Numbered from the stretch's first letter, positions 28,712-37,706 are shown. The stretch: DNA of 64,000 bases from Cupriavidus neocaledonicus (GCF_000372525.1 NZ_AQUR01000081.1:31417-95416); one strand, 5' to 3'. The notes: a model not told the origin generated them from the letters alone. Program-made: numbers and translations.

Positions 28712-29638
28712 TCAGATCGACTTGGCCAGCCGGTACAGCATCAGCGCGCCGGCGACTTCCAGCGCCGCGGCCGACAGCAGCATGGTCTTGCCGGTGGGGT
28801 CTTTCCACATCATCAGGATGTAGCCGGCATTCAGCGTGAACAGGCCGCCGGCCACCACCAGCGGCAGCAGGCCCAGCACCCAGGCCGACAGCCTGGTCTC
28901 GGCCGACAGCGCCATCAGCTCGCGCTGCGCCTGCTCGCGGTCGCGCATGAAGGTGGCGGTGCGCTCCATCACCACGTCGGCGCGGCCGCCGTAGCGCACC
29001 GACAGGCGCAGCACCGAAGCCACCAGCACCAGTTCCTCGACCTTGTAGGCGCGGCCGACCTGCAGCACCGCCTGGTCCAGTTCCTTGCCGGCGCGCTGCA
29101 GGTGCACCGCCTGCACCAGGCACTGGCGCAGCGGCGCCTCGGTATTGGCGATGGAGTTCTGGAACGCCGCCGGCACGCTGCTGCCGATGGTCATCAGCCG
29201 CACCACGCCATCCAGGAAACCAGGCAGCTGCGACAGCAGCTTCTTGTGCAGCCGGCGCACGCGGTGCCAGGCCGCGCACGCGGTCACCGCCAGCGCGACG
29301 ACCAGCGCGGATACGGCGCCCAGCCATTGCCCCGCGACGGCGCCGGCCAGCGTGCACAGCACCAGCGGAGACAGCCACACCAGCGCGGTACGGCGCGTCG
29401 GCGCCAGGTCGGCGCGGTGCAGGAAGTCGTCCCAGCGCCGGCGCAGGTCGCGCGCCGGCAGCTGCAGCGACGGATCGGGCGCCTGCGTGTAGCGCATCCG
29501 CACCTGCTCGGTCTGCGCCTGCAGGAACGCCTGCTGCTGTTCGCGGCGCGCACGAGCCTGCGCACTCGCGAGCAGCAGCAGCCCCAGGCCGGTGATGACC
29601 AGCGCGAGCGCGGCGAGCAGCAGCGTGGCGCTAGACAT
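28712..29638 (-). CDS. tadB: TadB, Tad pilus inner-membrane platform protein
   Basis: A 308-residue inner-membrane protein of the same T2SSF superfamily as TadC. An N-terminal helix (LLLAALALVITGLGLLLLAS) is followed by a basic cytoplasmic stretch, a helix pair (about residues 85-125), a cytoplasmic T2SSF domain (QLPGFLDGVVRLMTIGSSVPAAFQ) and two C-terminal helices. It overlaps tadA by 8 bp and lies 22 bp upstream of tadC. The order tadA-tadB-tadC-tadD is the classical Tad arrangement. Confidence 0.92.
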   Translation of the reverse strand: MSSATLLLAALALVITGLGLLLLASAQARARREQQQAFLQAQTEQVRMRYTQAPDPSLQLPARDLRRRWDDFLHRADLAPTRRTALVWLSPLVLCTLAGAVAGQWLGAVSALVVALAVTACAAWHRVRRLHKKLLSQLPGFLDGVVRLMTIGSSVPAAFQNSIANTEAPLRQCLVQAVHLQRAGKELDQAVLQVGRAYKVEELVLVASVLRLSVRYGGRADVVMERTATFMRDREQAQRELMALSAETRLSAWVLGLLPLVVAGGLFTLNAGYILMMWKDPTGKTMLLSAAALEVAGALMLYRLAKSI

Positions 29639-30947
29639 CGAAGCGGTCGTCCAGCATGAAGCCGGGCGCGCGCATGCGCGCCAGCTTGGGCGAGTGCGGC
29701 AGCAGGCCCAGCGACAGCCAGCGGTCGGTCTCGGTGCCGTCGGCGTTCACGAACGGCTCGTGCCGGTACAGCTCCTGGGTCGAGATGATGTTGTCGCCCA
29801 GGCCGGTGACCTCGGTGATCGAGACGATGCGGCGCTTGCCGTTGGACAGCCGCGCGATCTGCACGATGAAGTCGATGGCGTTGGCGATCTGGCGCCGCAG
29901 GCTCATCTCGCTGCCCTGGAAGCCGGCGAAGCCGGCCAGCATCTCCAGCCGGTACAGGCATTCGCGCGGGCTGCTGGCGTGGATGGTGCCCATCGAGCCG
30001 TCGTGGCCGGTGCTCATCGCCTGCAGCATCTCCAGCACCTCGCCGCCGCGCACTTCGCCGACGATGATGCGGTCCGGGCGCATGCGCAGGCTGTTGCGCA
30101 GCAGGTCGCGGATCGACACCACGCCGGTGCCCTCGAAGCCGCCCGGCCGGCTTTCCAGCCGCACTACATGCGGGTGGTTCAGCGCCAGCTCGGCCGTATC
30201 CTCGATGGTGATGACGCGCTCGGTGGGCGGCACGAAGGTGGCCAGCGCATTGAGCAGCGAGGTCTTGCCGGAACTGGTGCCGCCGCTCACCAGGATATTG
30301 CAGCGCGCCTGCACCGCGGCCTGCAGCAGGTCGCAGATCTCGGGACTCATGGTGCCCAGCGCCTGCAGGTCGGCGGGCGTCATCGGGTCCTTGCGGAACT
30401 TGCGGATCGACACCACCGGGCCCTCCAGCGCCAGCGGCGGGATCACCACGTTGATGCGGCCGCCATCGGGCAGGCGCGCGTCGACCATCGGGTTGGATTC
30501 GTCCAGGCGCCGGCCGATCGGCGCCAGGATGCGGCGCACGATGCGCAGCAGGTGGCCGCTGTCGGCAAAGCGCACCGGGATGCGCTCGAGCACGCCATGG
30601 CGTGACACATACACGTCGAGGTGGCCGTTGACCAGGATGTCTTCGACCGCCGGATCGTTGAGCAGGTCCTCGATCGGGCCAAAGCCGGCCAGCTCCTTGG
30701 TCAGCGCCTCGGCGATCTGGCGCAGCTCGGCCTCGTTGATGGGGATGCGCCGCAGCCGCGTAAAGCTCTCCAGCTCCAGGTCGACGAAGCGCTGGATCGC
30801 GGTGCGCGACCAGCGCCCGAACTCGGCGCCCAGCTCTTCGATGCGGGTCAGCAAGTGCTCGTGCGCGGCTTCCTTGATGTTGTGGAATTCCTGCGACACC
30901 GGGAACGGTGCCGGGGCGTGGTCGGAGAATTCGATCGCTTGGGTCAT
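29631..30947 (-). CDS. tadA: TadA/CpaF secretion ATPase
   Basis: A 438-residue hexameric secretion ATPase that powers Flp pilus assembly. Walker A is GGTSSGKT (222-229), the Asp box is ITIEDTAEL (247-255), Walker B is RIIVGEVRGGE (293-303) and the His box is GSMGTIHASSP (317-327). The N-terminal domain (about 1-170) is the usual CpaF module with EDILVNG and the arginine-rich IRKFRK linker. It is cytoplasmic and docks on TadB/TadC. It follows tadZ with a 1-bp gap. Confidence 0.96.
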   Translation of the reverse strand: MTQAIEFSDHAPAPFPVSQEFHNIKEAAHEHLLTRIEELGAEFGRWSRTAIQRFVDLELESFTRLRRIPINEAELRQIAEALTKELAGFGPIEDLLNDPAVEDILVNGHLDVYVSRHGVLERIPVRFADSGHLLRIVRRILAPIGRRLDESNPMVDARLPDGGRINVVIPPLALEGPVVSIRKFRKDPMTPADLQALGTMSPEICDLLQAAVQARCNILVSGGTSSGKTSLLNALATFVPPTERVITIEDTAELALNHPHVVRLESRPGGFEGTGVVSIRDLLRNSLRMRPDRIIVGEVRGGEVLEMLQAMSTGHDGSMGTIHASSPRECLYRLEMLAGFAGFQGSEMSLRRQIANAIDFIVQIARLSNGKRRIVSITEVTGLGDNIISTQELYRHEPFVNADGTETDRWLSLGLLPHSPKLARMRAPGFMLDDRFDV

Positions 30948-30948
30948 G

Positions 30949-32208
30949 TCAGCTTCCAGTGCGAGCCGTGCGCGCGCCGCGCGCTACCAGCGCTGCGCGC
31001 AGCGCCCCGGGCAGTTTGTCCTTGATCCGCGCCAGCAGCGTGGCGTCCCTGGCCGCGGCGGTGCGGTACCCCAGCCGCGCCAGCAGCTCGGCCAGCGCGC
31101 GCACATAGGGGCAGTGCGGGTCGTCGTCGGCCAGCACCGCGCCGCGGTTCATCGCCAGCACCAGCGCCTCGCGGCTGTCCGGCAGCGTCGCCACCGATTC
31201 CACCCCCACGCGCCGCGCGATCTGCGCGGCGTCGACGCCCAGGCGCGCATCGAAGCGCGACACCAGCAGGTGCAGGTCGTCGCGCTCCACTTCACGCGCG
31301 CGCAGTTCATGCACCAGCTCCGCCGCCGACACGATCGCACCGACGCTCTGGTCCGCCACCAGCACCACGCTGTCGGCGGCCTTGACGATCTGCGCAGTGA
31401 ACTCGGCATTGCCGAAGCCGCCCAGGTCGACGATCTGCAGGTCGAAGAACGCGCGCAGGCGCTCGAGCAGGCCGATCGCATCGGCGTAAGAGATATCGCG
31501 CAGTTCGCTCAGTGCGGCCGGCAGCGGCAGCACGCACACGCCGTTGGCATGGCGCGTCAGCGCGGTCTGCACGAAGACCTGGTCGAAGCGGCGCAGGTTG
31601 CGCACCGCCTCGACGAAATGGAAGCCCGGGCTCAGGTTCAGGTAGAGCGCACCGTCGCGCGCGGGCAGCCCCAGGTCGGTCAGCAGCACTTCGGCGCGGG
31701 CATCGGTCTTGGCGTGGCGCGGCAGATGGCGGCGTGCCGCCGCGGCCAGGTTGACCGCCAGGCTGGTCACGCCGACGCCCGCGCGCGCGCCCAGCAGCGC
31801 CACGATCTTGCCCTGGCGCGCGGCCTCGGCCGGGCGCACCTGCTCGCTCGGCACGGCCAGGCGCTTGATCACGGCCTCGGCCTCGGCCGGCGCATCGCGC
31901 AGGTCGATGAAATCCTTTACGCCCGCGCGCAACGCGGCCAGCATCACGCCGGGCTCGCCGGCCTGGCCCACGGCCACCAGCGGCAGGCCGGGGAAGAGCC
32001 GCTGCAGCTGCTCGGCCAGGCGCGCCGACGGCGCCGCGAGCTCCGCCGAGAAATGCAGGAACACCAGGCCAGGGCGCAGTTCGGAGACGCGCTCGATAAA
32101 GCCTTCGTGGGCGCCGCCATCGGCCACCAGCGTGCCCAGCGCGCCGATGGCCCGGCCCAGCCAGTCCCTGACTTCGCCCTGCGTTGCGTGCAACAGAAAA
32201 TAGTCCAT
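30949..32208 (-). CDS. tadZ: TadZ/CpaE pilus localisation protein
   Basis: A 419-residue ParA/MinD-like protein. The start at 32208 (MDYFLLHATQ) has a GGCGGAAAG ribosome-binding site; the frame is open 39 bp further. Residues 1-120 form an atypical receiver domain; the P-loop region is LLGARAGVGVTS (138-149), in which the nucleotide-contacting lysine of the usual GGxGKT is replaced by valine. Degenerate P-loops are known for some TadZ proteins that localise the pilus machine to a pole. The C-terminal region contains DLGLPARDG and the VVLVADQSVGAIVSA strand that are typical of the fold. Confidence 0.9.
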   Translation of the reverse strand: MDYFLLHATQGEVRDWLGRAIGALGTLVADGGAHEGFIERVSELRPGLVFLHFSAELAAPSARLAEQLQRLFPGLPLVAVGQAGEPGVMLAALRAGVKDFIDLRDAPAEAEAVIKRLAVPSEQVRPAEAARQGKIVALLGARAGVGVTSLAVNLAAAARRHLPRHAKTDARAEVLLTDLGLPARDGALYLNLSPGFHFVEAVRNLRRFDQVFVQTALTRHANGVCVLPLPAALSELRDISYADAIGLLERLRAFFDLQIVDLGGFGNAEFTAQIVKAADSVVLVADQSVGAIVSAAELVHELRAREVERDDLHLLVSRFDARLGVDAAQIARRVGVESVATLPDSREALVLAMNRGAVLADDDPHCPYVRALAELLARLGYRTAAARDATLLARIKDKLPGALRAALVARGARTARTGS

Positions 32209-32256
32209 CTTTCCGCCTCGAGGCTGTTGGCCATGCCAAGCCGGCATGGCCGGCGG

Positions 32257-33690
32257 CTATTTCGAGAAACCCGGCAAAGTCGGGTCCGCGTACTCACCCA
32301 TCACATACCAGCCCCACACATTGGGATTGGCGCCGGTACGGCCATCGGCGCCGACGGCCTGCGCCGCCGGCGAGTTCTTCGCCATCGGCTTCACCAGGCG
32401 CGGCGTGACGACGATCATCAGCTCGCGGTCTTCCTGGTGGAAGTTCAGGTTCTTGAAAAACACGCCGATCACCGGCAGGTCGCCCAGCACCGGCACCTTG
32501 TTGACGTTGCTGACGGTGTTGCGACTGACCAGCCCGCCGATCACGAAGCTCTCGCCGTCGCCCAGCTCGACCGTGGTGTCGGCGCGCCGCGTGACGATGG
32601 CCGGCACCACCGCGCCGTTGATCGAGATGCCGCGCGACGGGTCGAGGTCGCTGGCCTCGGGCGCCACCTTCAGCGCGATGCGGTCGGCCGACAGCACCGT
32701 GGGCGAGACCGTCAGCCCGATGCCGAACGGCTTGAACTGGATCGTGGTGGTGCCCAGCGCCTGCGGCACCGGGATCGGGATCTCGCCGCCGGCCAGGAAG
32801 CTGGCGCTCTGGCCCGACAGCGCCACCAGGCTGGGCTCGGCCAGCACGCGTGCCAGGCCGTTGGCCTCGAGCAGGCTGATGTTGGCGAAGATGCCGTGCG
32901 TGAGCGACGCCGCCACCAGGTTGAAGGCATTGCTCATCGGCGACGCAATGTCGGCGCTGAAGCTGCCGGGCGCGCCGCCGCTGCCCGGCGTGAAGGTGAA
33001 CTTGTTCAGCGTCGACGGCGAGAACGTGCCGAAGGCAAAGCCCGAGTTGTTGCGGAAGAAGTTGATGCCGACTTCCTTGAGCACGGTCTTGCTGATCTCC
33101 ACTACCTTGACGTCGACCTGCACGGTGCCGCTCAGCGGCACGGTGGAGCGGTCCACCACCAGGCCCGGCTTGCCGTCGGTCTTGCCGGCGGTGGCCGCAC
33201 GCGCCGCCGCCTGCGCGCGCGCGGCGCCATAGGCGTCGGGCGACTGGCCGGTGATGGTGGCGCCGGCTGCCGAGTAGCCCAGCTGCGCGCCGTTGGCATC
33301 GGGCGCGATGGCATCCACCTGCACGCTGTAGCTCTGCGGCTCGGCGCTGCCGCGCGTCCACACCATCACGTCGGTCACGCCGGGCTGCTTGGCCACCAGC
33401 AGCACGCTGGGCGCGCCGCGGGTGCGCAGGATCAGCGCATCGGCGACCGCGGGGTTGCCCACGGCGACGCGCTCGACCGGCTGCGCGCTGCGCAGCTCTT
33501 TTTGCGCGCCGGCCATCAGGCGCAACTGCCGCGCCGTGGCGATGTCCTGCGCTTGCGCCTGCGCGCGCGGCGCCAGCGCGCACCATGCGGTGGTGGCGAC
33601 GATGGCGGCAAGCGCAAGCTGCATCAGCCGGCGGCGCGGCGTCACGTCATGGGCGGGTGTATTCTGGATTGGCATGCGATGGGCGCCCAC
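32257..33690 (-). CDS. rcpA: RcpA/CpaC secretin of the Tad pilus
   Basis: A 477-residue outer-membrane secretin. A signal peptide (hydrophobic about residues 22-42, ending APRAQAQ) is followed by an N-terminal domain (VERVAVGNPAVADALIL) and the secretin domain beginning near VQVDVKVVEISKTVLKEVGI and ending LPVIGVFFKNLNFHQEDREL-type strands. It forms the channel through which the Flp pilus leaves the cell. It is encoded between rcpC and tadZ with short gaps (4 and 48 bp). Confidence 0.94.
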   Translation of the reverse strand: MGAHRMPIQNTPAHDVTPRRRLMQLALAAIVATTAWCALAPRAQAQAQDIATARQLRLMAGAQKELRSAQPVERVAVGNPAVADALILRTRGAPSVLLVAKQPGVTDVMVWTRGSAEPQSYSVQVDAIAPDANGAQLGYSAAGATITGQSPDAYGAARAQAAARAATAGKTDGKPGLVVDRSTVPLSGTVQVDVKVVEISKTVLKEVGINFFRNNSGFAFGTFSPSTLNKFTFTPGSGGAPGSFSADIASPMSNAFNLVAASLTHGIFANISLLEANGLARVLAEPSLVALSGQSASFLAGGEIPIPVPQALGTTTIQFKPFGIGLTVSPTVLSADRIALKVAPEASDLDPSRGISINGAVVPAIVTRRADTTVELGDGESFVIGGLVSRNTVSNVNKVPVLGDLPVIGVFFKNLNFHQEDRELMIVVTPRLVKPMAKNSPAAQAVGADGRTGANPNVWGWYVMGEYADPTLPGFSK

Positions 33691-33694
33691 GTTC

Positions 33695-34645
33695 TTATTC
33701 GATGTCGCGCTTGCCGGCGCGGATCACTTCCACGCCGGCGCGTTCCCTGACTTGCGCCGGCGCGGGCTGCGCGGCAACCTGCAGCGGCCGCGGCGCCGGC
33801 GCTGCCGCCGGTGCGCGCGCAGCCGGCCCGCCGCTGGTGGCAGCCAGCCCGGACAGCAGCACGCCGGCGGTGGCCTTGTCGGTGGCGGCGCGCGCTGCGT
33901 CGGCGGGAACGCCGGCGCGCGCGGCCAATGCGGGCGGCAGCTCGGCAAACATACCGTCGCTCGGCATGGCCGGGTCTTGCGGATTGCGCAGCGCCAGCAT
34001 CAGGCGCCCGGAGTGCTGCGCCATCGCCAGCCGGCTGACCTGTTCCAGCGGTACCGACAGCACCGCGGTCTTGGCGCCTTCCTGGCGCGCCATCATCTGT
34101 TCCGGCTTGGCCGCCTGCGGCCGGTTGACCGAGGCCACGCCGTAGGCCAGCACACGCAGGCGCGACAGCAGCATGCGCGCCTGGCTGTCGGGGATTTCCT
34201 GCTGGTCGCGCCGCAGCACCAGGAATACATCGACATAGTCGCCCGGCTGCACTTGGTTGCCGACGCCGATGACTTCATCGACCGACACCGCCACCGCGCG
34301 CTCGCCTTCCGGCACCTGCGCGGCCAGGCCGGACAGCAGCTGGCTTTCCAGCACCGGCACGTTGGCGCCCAGCGCCACCAGCGGCACCTGCCCGGTCACG
34401 CGCGCCACGTCGCGGTAGGCGCCGGCGGGATCGATCGGCAGCATCTCCACCTTGAGCGCCTCGGCATCGAGCGGCTTGCCGGCTTCCGCCGGGCGCGTGG
34501 TGACCACCACCGGATGCAGCGGCCTGGCGCCGGCCGATGCCGCGGGCTGGGCCGGCTGGCGTCCCACCTGCCACGCCAGCATTGCCAGCAGCAAGGCCAG
34601 GCCAAGCAGCACCACGGCCAGTAATCGGATCTGCTTGCTGGTCAT
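33695..34645 (-). CDS. rcpC: RcpC/CpaB Flp pilus assembly protein
   Basis: A 316-residue periplasmic protein with an N-terminal membrane anchor (IRLLAVVLLGLALLLAMLAW). The SAF domain (about residues 45-120; TTRPAEAGKPLDAEALKVE and VPVLESQLLSG) is followed by the CpaB domain (VSVDEVIGVGNQVQPGDYVDVFLVL). It is thought to contact the secretin and peptidoglycan. The last 80 residues are Ala/Pro-rich and variable. It is adjacent to rcpA with a 4-bp gap. Confidence 0.92.
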   Translation of the reverse strand: MTSKQIRLLAVVLLGLALLLAMLAWQVGRQPAQPAASAGARPLHPVVVTTRPAEAGKPLDAEALKVEMLPIDPAGAYRDVARVTGQVPLVALGANVPVLESQLLSGLAAQVPEGERAVAVSVDEVIGVGNQVQPGDYVDVFLVLRRDQQEIPDSQARMLLSRLRVLAYGVASVNRPQAAKPEQMMARQEGAKTAVLSVPLEQVSRLAMAQHSGRLMLALRNPQDPAMPSDGMFAELPPALAARAGVPADAARAATDKATAGVLLSGLAATSGGPAARAPAAAPAPRPLQVAAQPAPAQVRERAGVEVIRAGKRDIE

Positions 34646-34688
34646 GCGGAAGTCCTTGTTTCGGGCATGGGGCGATTCGTCATGCGCA

Positions 34689-35165
34689 TCAGATGTCGGG
34701 AGAGAGCTGGACCATGGCCGAGCCCGACAGCGATGCCGGCAGCGGCACCATCGGCACCGCGGGCATGATGCTGGTGGTGGACAGGGTCAGCGTGACCTGT
34801 ACGCAGACGTCGGCCGAGCCGGTTGCGCATGGCACGGCCGCAGCCACGCCGGCGGCGGGAATCAGGTCGCGCAGCGAAGCGGGAAGGGTGCCGCGCGCCA
34901 TCGCGGCCGCGGCGTTGACTCGTGCCTGCTGCGTGGCGGCGAGGCCGGTGCCGGCCACGCCTGCGGGATAGCGCAGCGCGGCGCGCGCGCCTTCCTCGGC
35001 GGCCAGCGTCAGCACCTGCTGCAGCGCCAGCATTACGCCGTAGTAGACGATGCCGATCACGATGGTGACCAGCACCGGCGCCACGATCGCAAATTCGATC
35101 GCGGCGCTGCCCGCACCGTGGCGGCGCCGGCTGATTGTCCTGTTGACCCTTGCGTACAACCACAT
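34689..35165 (-). CDS. tadE: TadE-like pseudopilin
   Basis: A 158-residue TadE-type pseudopilin. The prepilin-like segment is GAGSAAIEFAIVAPVLVTIVIGI (about residues 18-40), with the conserved Glu after the processing site. The extracytoplasmic part has two cysteines (VPCATGSADVCVQ) that could pair. It lies 43 bp upstream of rcpC and 72 bp after tadV. No tadF gene is present; TadE and TadG appear to be the only minor pseudopilins of this locus. Confidence 0.88.
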   Translation of the reverse strand: MWLYARVNRTISRRRHGAGSAAIEFAIVAPVLVTIVIGIVYYGVMLALQQVLTLAAEEGARAALRYPAGVAGTGLAATQQARVNAAAAMARGTLPASLRDLIPAAGVAAAVPCATGSADVCVQVTLTLSTTSIMPAVPMVPLPASLSGSAMVQLSPDI

Positions 35166-35237
35166 CTGAAACCCCGGTCTCTTGGTGTTCCGCCGCGCCG
35201 ACCGGCGGCGCGGCCTGCCGGCCTCAAGCCATTCCGG

Positions 35238-35711
35238 CTATTGGCCCGCAGCCATCCAGGCCAGCACTCCCACGGCCAGGTACGCCGCATACGGGATGCC
35301 GCGCGCCGGCGAAAACTGCGCCGTTGGAAGGGGTGGGTCCTGGGAATGCAAAGCGTGATCCGCGGCCGGCGTGCGGCGCGCCAGTGCCAGCGCCAGCAGC
35401 GCGTGCACCAGCCCGAGCAGGCTGCCGACGACCCATGCCACCACCAGCCCTTGCGGACCAGTGAACAACCCCGCCACCGTCAGGAACTTGACATCGCCCG
35501 CGGCCATGCGCCCGAGGGCGTAGACCGGCAAGGTGACGGCAAGACCCAGCCCCGCGCCGGTCAGGCGCGCGGCCAGCGGCGGTTCCGCGGCCTGTCCGGC
35601 GAGCAGCGCCAGCCCGAGGGCCATCACGGCGATCGCCAGCAGGAGGTTCGGAACCCGCCGGTAAGCGAAGTCTGTGTAGAGGGTCGCCGCGCAGAGGAGC
35701 GCGGCAATCAC
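35238..35711 (-). CDS. tadV: TadV/CpaA prepilin peptidase (A24 family)
   Basis: A 157-residue membrane aspartyl protease that processes the Flp prepilin. The two catalytic aspartates are D14 (YTDFAYRRVPN) and D73 (AGDVKFLTVAG, the GD-x-K motif). About five hydrophobic segments are present. It lacks the N-methyltransferase domain of type IV prepilin peptidases, as expected for the CpaA type. The gene follows flp by 6 bp. Confidence 0.93.
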   Translation of the reverse strand: MIAALLCAATLYTDFAYRRVPNLLLAIAVMALGLALLAGQAAEPPLAARLTGAGLGLAVTLPVYALGRMAAGDVKFLTVAGLFTGPQGLVVAWVVGSLLGLVHALLALALARRTPAADHALHSQDPPLPTAQFSPARGIPYAAYLAVGVLAWMAAGQ

Positions 35712-35717
35712 GGCGCC

Positions 35718-35906
35718 TTACGTGGTTGGCTTGCCAAGCATGGTCACTACCTTTTCACCAAGGCTCTTAAAGCCATCGCTGAGGTTAGTGCCAAGTTGGG
35801 TGGCGCCTGCGGCGACTGCGAGGGCAACGAGTCCCGCAATCAGCCCATATTCAATAGCGGTTGCCCCGCGCTCATCTTTGATAAAGCGTGCAATGAGTCG
35901 TTTCAT
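35718..35906 (-). CDS. flp: Flp major pilin
   Basis: A 62-residue prepilin. The short basic leader MKRLIARFIKDERG is cleaved after G14, followed by ATAIEYGLIAGLVALAVAAG, the Flp motif with the conserved Glu-Tyr pair. The mature pilin is about 48 residues. It is the first gene of the Tad cluster on the minus strand, with the promoter region at 35907-36271. Its codon use and composition fit its neighbours. Confidence 0.95.
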   Translation of the reverse strand: MKRLIARFIKDERGATAIEYGLIAGLVALAVAAGATQLGTNLSDGFKSLGEKVVTMLGKPTT

Positions 35907-36031
35907 AATTTGTTGACACTCCCGAGTGATCTGATGCCGCGATCACGCTTCCCCCGTTCGATTATCACGGTGCTCTGTGGCCCGCTCTTTTATCGACCAT
36001 TCACGCTTGCTGCGCCTTTTTTATAAGACAT

Positions 36032-36050
36032 GGTATGTCTCAACCATACC
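36032..36050 (-). promoter_or_regulatory. Palindrome GGTATG-N7-CATACC upstream of flp
   Basis: A perfect 6-bp inverted repeat with a 7-bp centre just upstream of the probable flp -10 box. Its position where a -35 would be expected fits a site for an activator or repressor of the Tad operon. The regulator is unknown. Confidence 0.5.
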
Positions 36051-36091
36051 CCTCCCTCGGGTGATAGTAATGACCCGAAGGGGTTAAGGCA

Positions 36092-36106
36092 CGCGTTTGA
36101 AACGCG
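36092..36106. promoter_or_regulatory. Perfect palindrome CGCGTTT-G-AAACGCG
   Basis: A 7-bp perfect inverted repeat around a single base, 186 bp upstream of the flp start. It is in the part of the gap where an upstream activator of flp could bind. It may also be a structural element of the transcript from the convergent side. Confidence 0.4.
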
Positions 36107-36271
36107 CAGGCCGGCAGCCTGCAAATGAAGCCGGCGGGCCGGCGCAAACCGGCCCGCCCATTGGCCATGCAGGCATTTTCAGCCGCGCGGCCAGCAGGAA
36201 TAAAAAGATGCGCTGCGACGGGGTGATGAGCGACAGCGCACCGTGAAAACACCTATGCGGGTTGAGACATT

Positions 36272-37387
36272 TCAGTGGAGCAGTCCGCCCAGGATCGGCA
36301 GCTGCGGCTTGCTGTCGCCTCCGCCTGCGCCGCCAACGCTGCCGCCGACACCGCTCTTGATGCCGCCGACCAGGCCCGTGACCGGCGCCAGCAGCGCACC
36401 GACCGGCCCCGGCGCGCCGCCGCTAACGGCACCGCCGTCGCCGCTACCCGGCTTGACCAGCGGCAGGCTGCCGAGCAGGCCGCCGAGCGCATTGCCATCG
36501 CCGCCCTGGCCGTTGCCGTTGACCAGCACGCCGACCGCGGCAACGGTCTTGCCGGCCTCTGTCACCACGCCGCCGAGCGGCGCGACCACCGGCGCCTGCG
36601 TTTGGCTGAGCATGCTGCCGCCGGTGGCCACCGTATTGCCGACCTTGTAGAGCAGACCGTCGGCCGGTCCGCCCAGGCGCGTGGTCGCGCCCAGCGTCTG
36701 CGTGCCATCCGTGACCTTGCTGGTCAGCGGCACGATGACCTTGCTGAGCGAATTGGTGACCTGCGCGACGGCGCCATCGGCCAGCACCGTCTGCAGCTTG
36801 TCGCCGCCACCCTGCACCACCGTGCCGACCTTTGCGACCAGGCCGCCCACCGGCGTGGTCAGCGGTGCCAGCGGCGCCAGCTTCTCGGTGCCGAGGCCCT
36901 GCACCAGCGCGCCGCCGTTGACCACGGCGTCGCCGACCTCGCGCACCACGTTGCCGGAGCTGGACACGGTCACGCCCAGCGGGTTGTCGACCGAGCCCAT
37001 CTGCCCGAGCCCGTCGCGCACGCCGGCGCCGAGCGCGCCGACCGCTTCGCCCGCATTGACCACCACGCCACCCGCGCCCTTGCGTGCATCGGTGGGCAGC
37101 AGCGGCAGCGGTGCGTCCTGGATCGACTTGCCGATCTCGCTGACGGCGTTGCCGGCCGACACCACGGTGTTGCCCACGCCTTCGGTGGCCTTGGCGGTCG
37201 GCGTGGTCTGCGCGGCGGCCGGCGGCGGCGGCGTGACCGGCGTATCGGCGCCGCCGCCGCTGGGCTTCGGATTGGCGCCGCTGCCGCCGCCGCTCGAGGA
37301 GCAGCCCGCCATCAGCAGGGCCAGGGCGGCCATGCCGGCCGCGGCCAGCGAGGTCATGGAAAGCGGTGCCGGATGCTTGGTCTTCAT
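36272..37387 (-). CDS. Glycine-rich repeat lipoprotein (paralogue of the gene at 38080)
   Basis: A 371-residue lipoprotein. The start at 37387 (MKTKHPAPLSMTSL) gives a signal peptide ending LALLMAGC near residue 28. A Gly/Ser/Pro linker (about 29-65) is followed by a long Gly/Val/Ala-rich region without cysteines that matches the product of the divergent gene at 38080 block by block (AVGALGAGVRDGLGQM, LAPLAPLTTPVGGLV, VIVPLTSKVTDGTQTLGA). The C-terminus contains one LLAPVTGLVGG unit, where the paralogue has five. Automated annotation often labels such proteins collagen-like, but no Gly-X-Y triplets are seen. The function is unknown; surface display or a partner of the TpsB at 39841 is a guess. 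Confidence 0.8.
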   Translation of the reverse strand: MKTKHPAPLSMTSLAAAGMAALALLMAGCSSSGGGSGANPKPSGGGADTPVTPPPPAAAQTTPTAKATEGVGNTVVSAGNAVSEIGKSIQDAPLPLLPTDARKGAGGVVVNAGEAVGALGAGVRDGLGQMGSVDNPLGVTVSSSGNVVREVGDAVVNGGALVQGLGTEKLAPLAPLTTPVGGLVAKVGTVVQGGGDKLQTVLADGAVAQVTNSLSKVIVPLTSKVTDGTQTLGATTRLGGPADGLLYKVGNTVATGGSMLSQTQAPVVAPLGGVVTEAGKTVAAVGVLVNGNGQGGDGNALGGLLGSLPLVKPGSGDGGAVSGGAPGPVGALLAPVTGLVGGIKSGVGGSVGGAGGGDSKPQLPILGGLLH

Positions 37388-37706
37388 TGTCCTTCTCCTG
37401 TCTGGTTGGCCACGGCGCTGCCGGGCCGTCTTTTCTTGTGAACCGCCGCATGGAATGCCGACGAGCGCTCGCTGTTGTCCCGCTTTGTTCGACCTGCCTG
37501 CCATCCCCATCTGTCATGGCGTCACGGTGGAACGCGAAATCGTGGGCGCGTCGGCAGAGCAAATGGCAAAGCGCGTGCCAGCGCGGCAAGGTGGGCTGGC
37601 GCGCAGACCCGCGGGCCGCCTGCATGCCTTGCGCGGCGCGGCTTGCAGGGTGACGCGCGTTAGCGGCGCAGCCTGCGTGCGCAGCATCGCGGCAGGGGCT
37701 TGACGT

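Larger units (their letters stand above)
35907..36271. other. Intergenic region upstream of flp
   Basis: A 365-bp region, less GC-rich than the rest of the window. It contains three palindromes (36032-36050, 36057-36083 and 36092-36106) and two terminator-like hairpins: GCAGGC-cggca-GCCTGC at 36106-36122 and GGCGGGCCGG-cgcaaa-CCGGCCCGCC at 36133-36158. The latter probably lies after the repeat lipoprotein gene that ends at 36272. A TATAAA box for flp is likely at about 36021-36026 on the minus strand, without a good -35. Confidence 0.65.

Noticed and set aside
29656..33750. Very long open frame (over 1360 codons) on the plus strand across the Tad genes
   Set aside because: It runs antisense to tadA, tadZ and rcpA, which are clearly real. 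The predicted protein is Arg/Ala/Gln-rich without domains. Long antisense frames are a known effect of GC-rich third codon positions.
35907..36050. Sigma-54 promoter for flp
   Set aside because: A GG and GC pair at -24/-12 spacing (TGGCAC-N5-TTGC) was searched for on the minus strand and not found.
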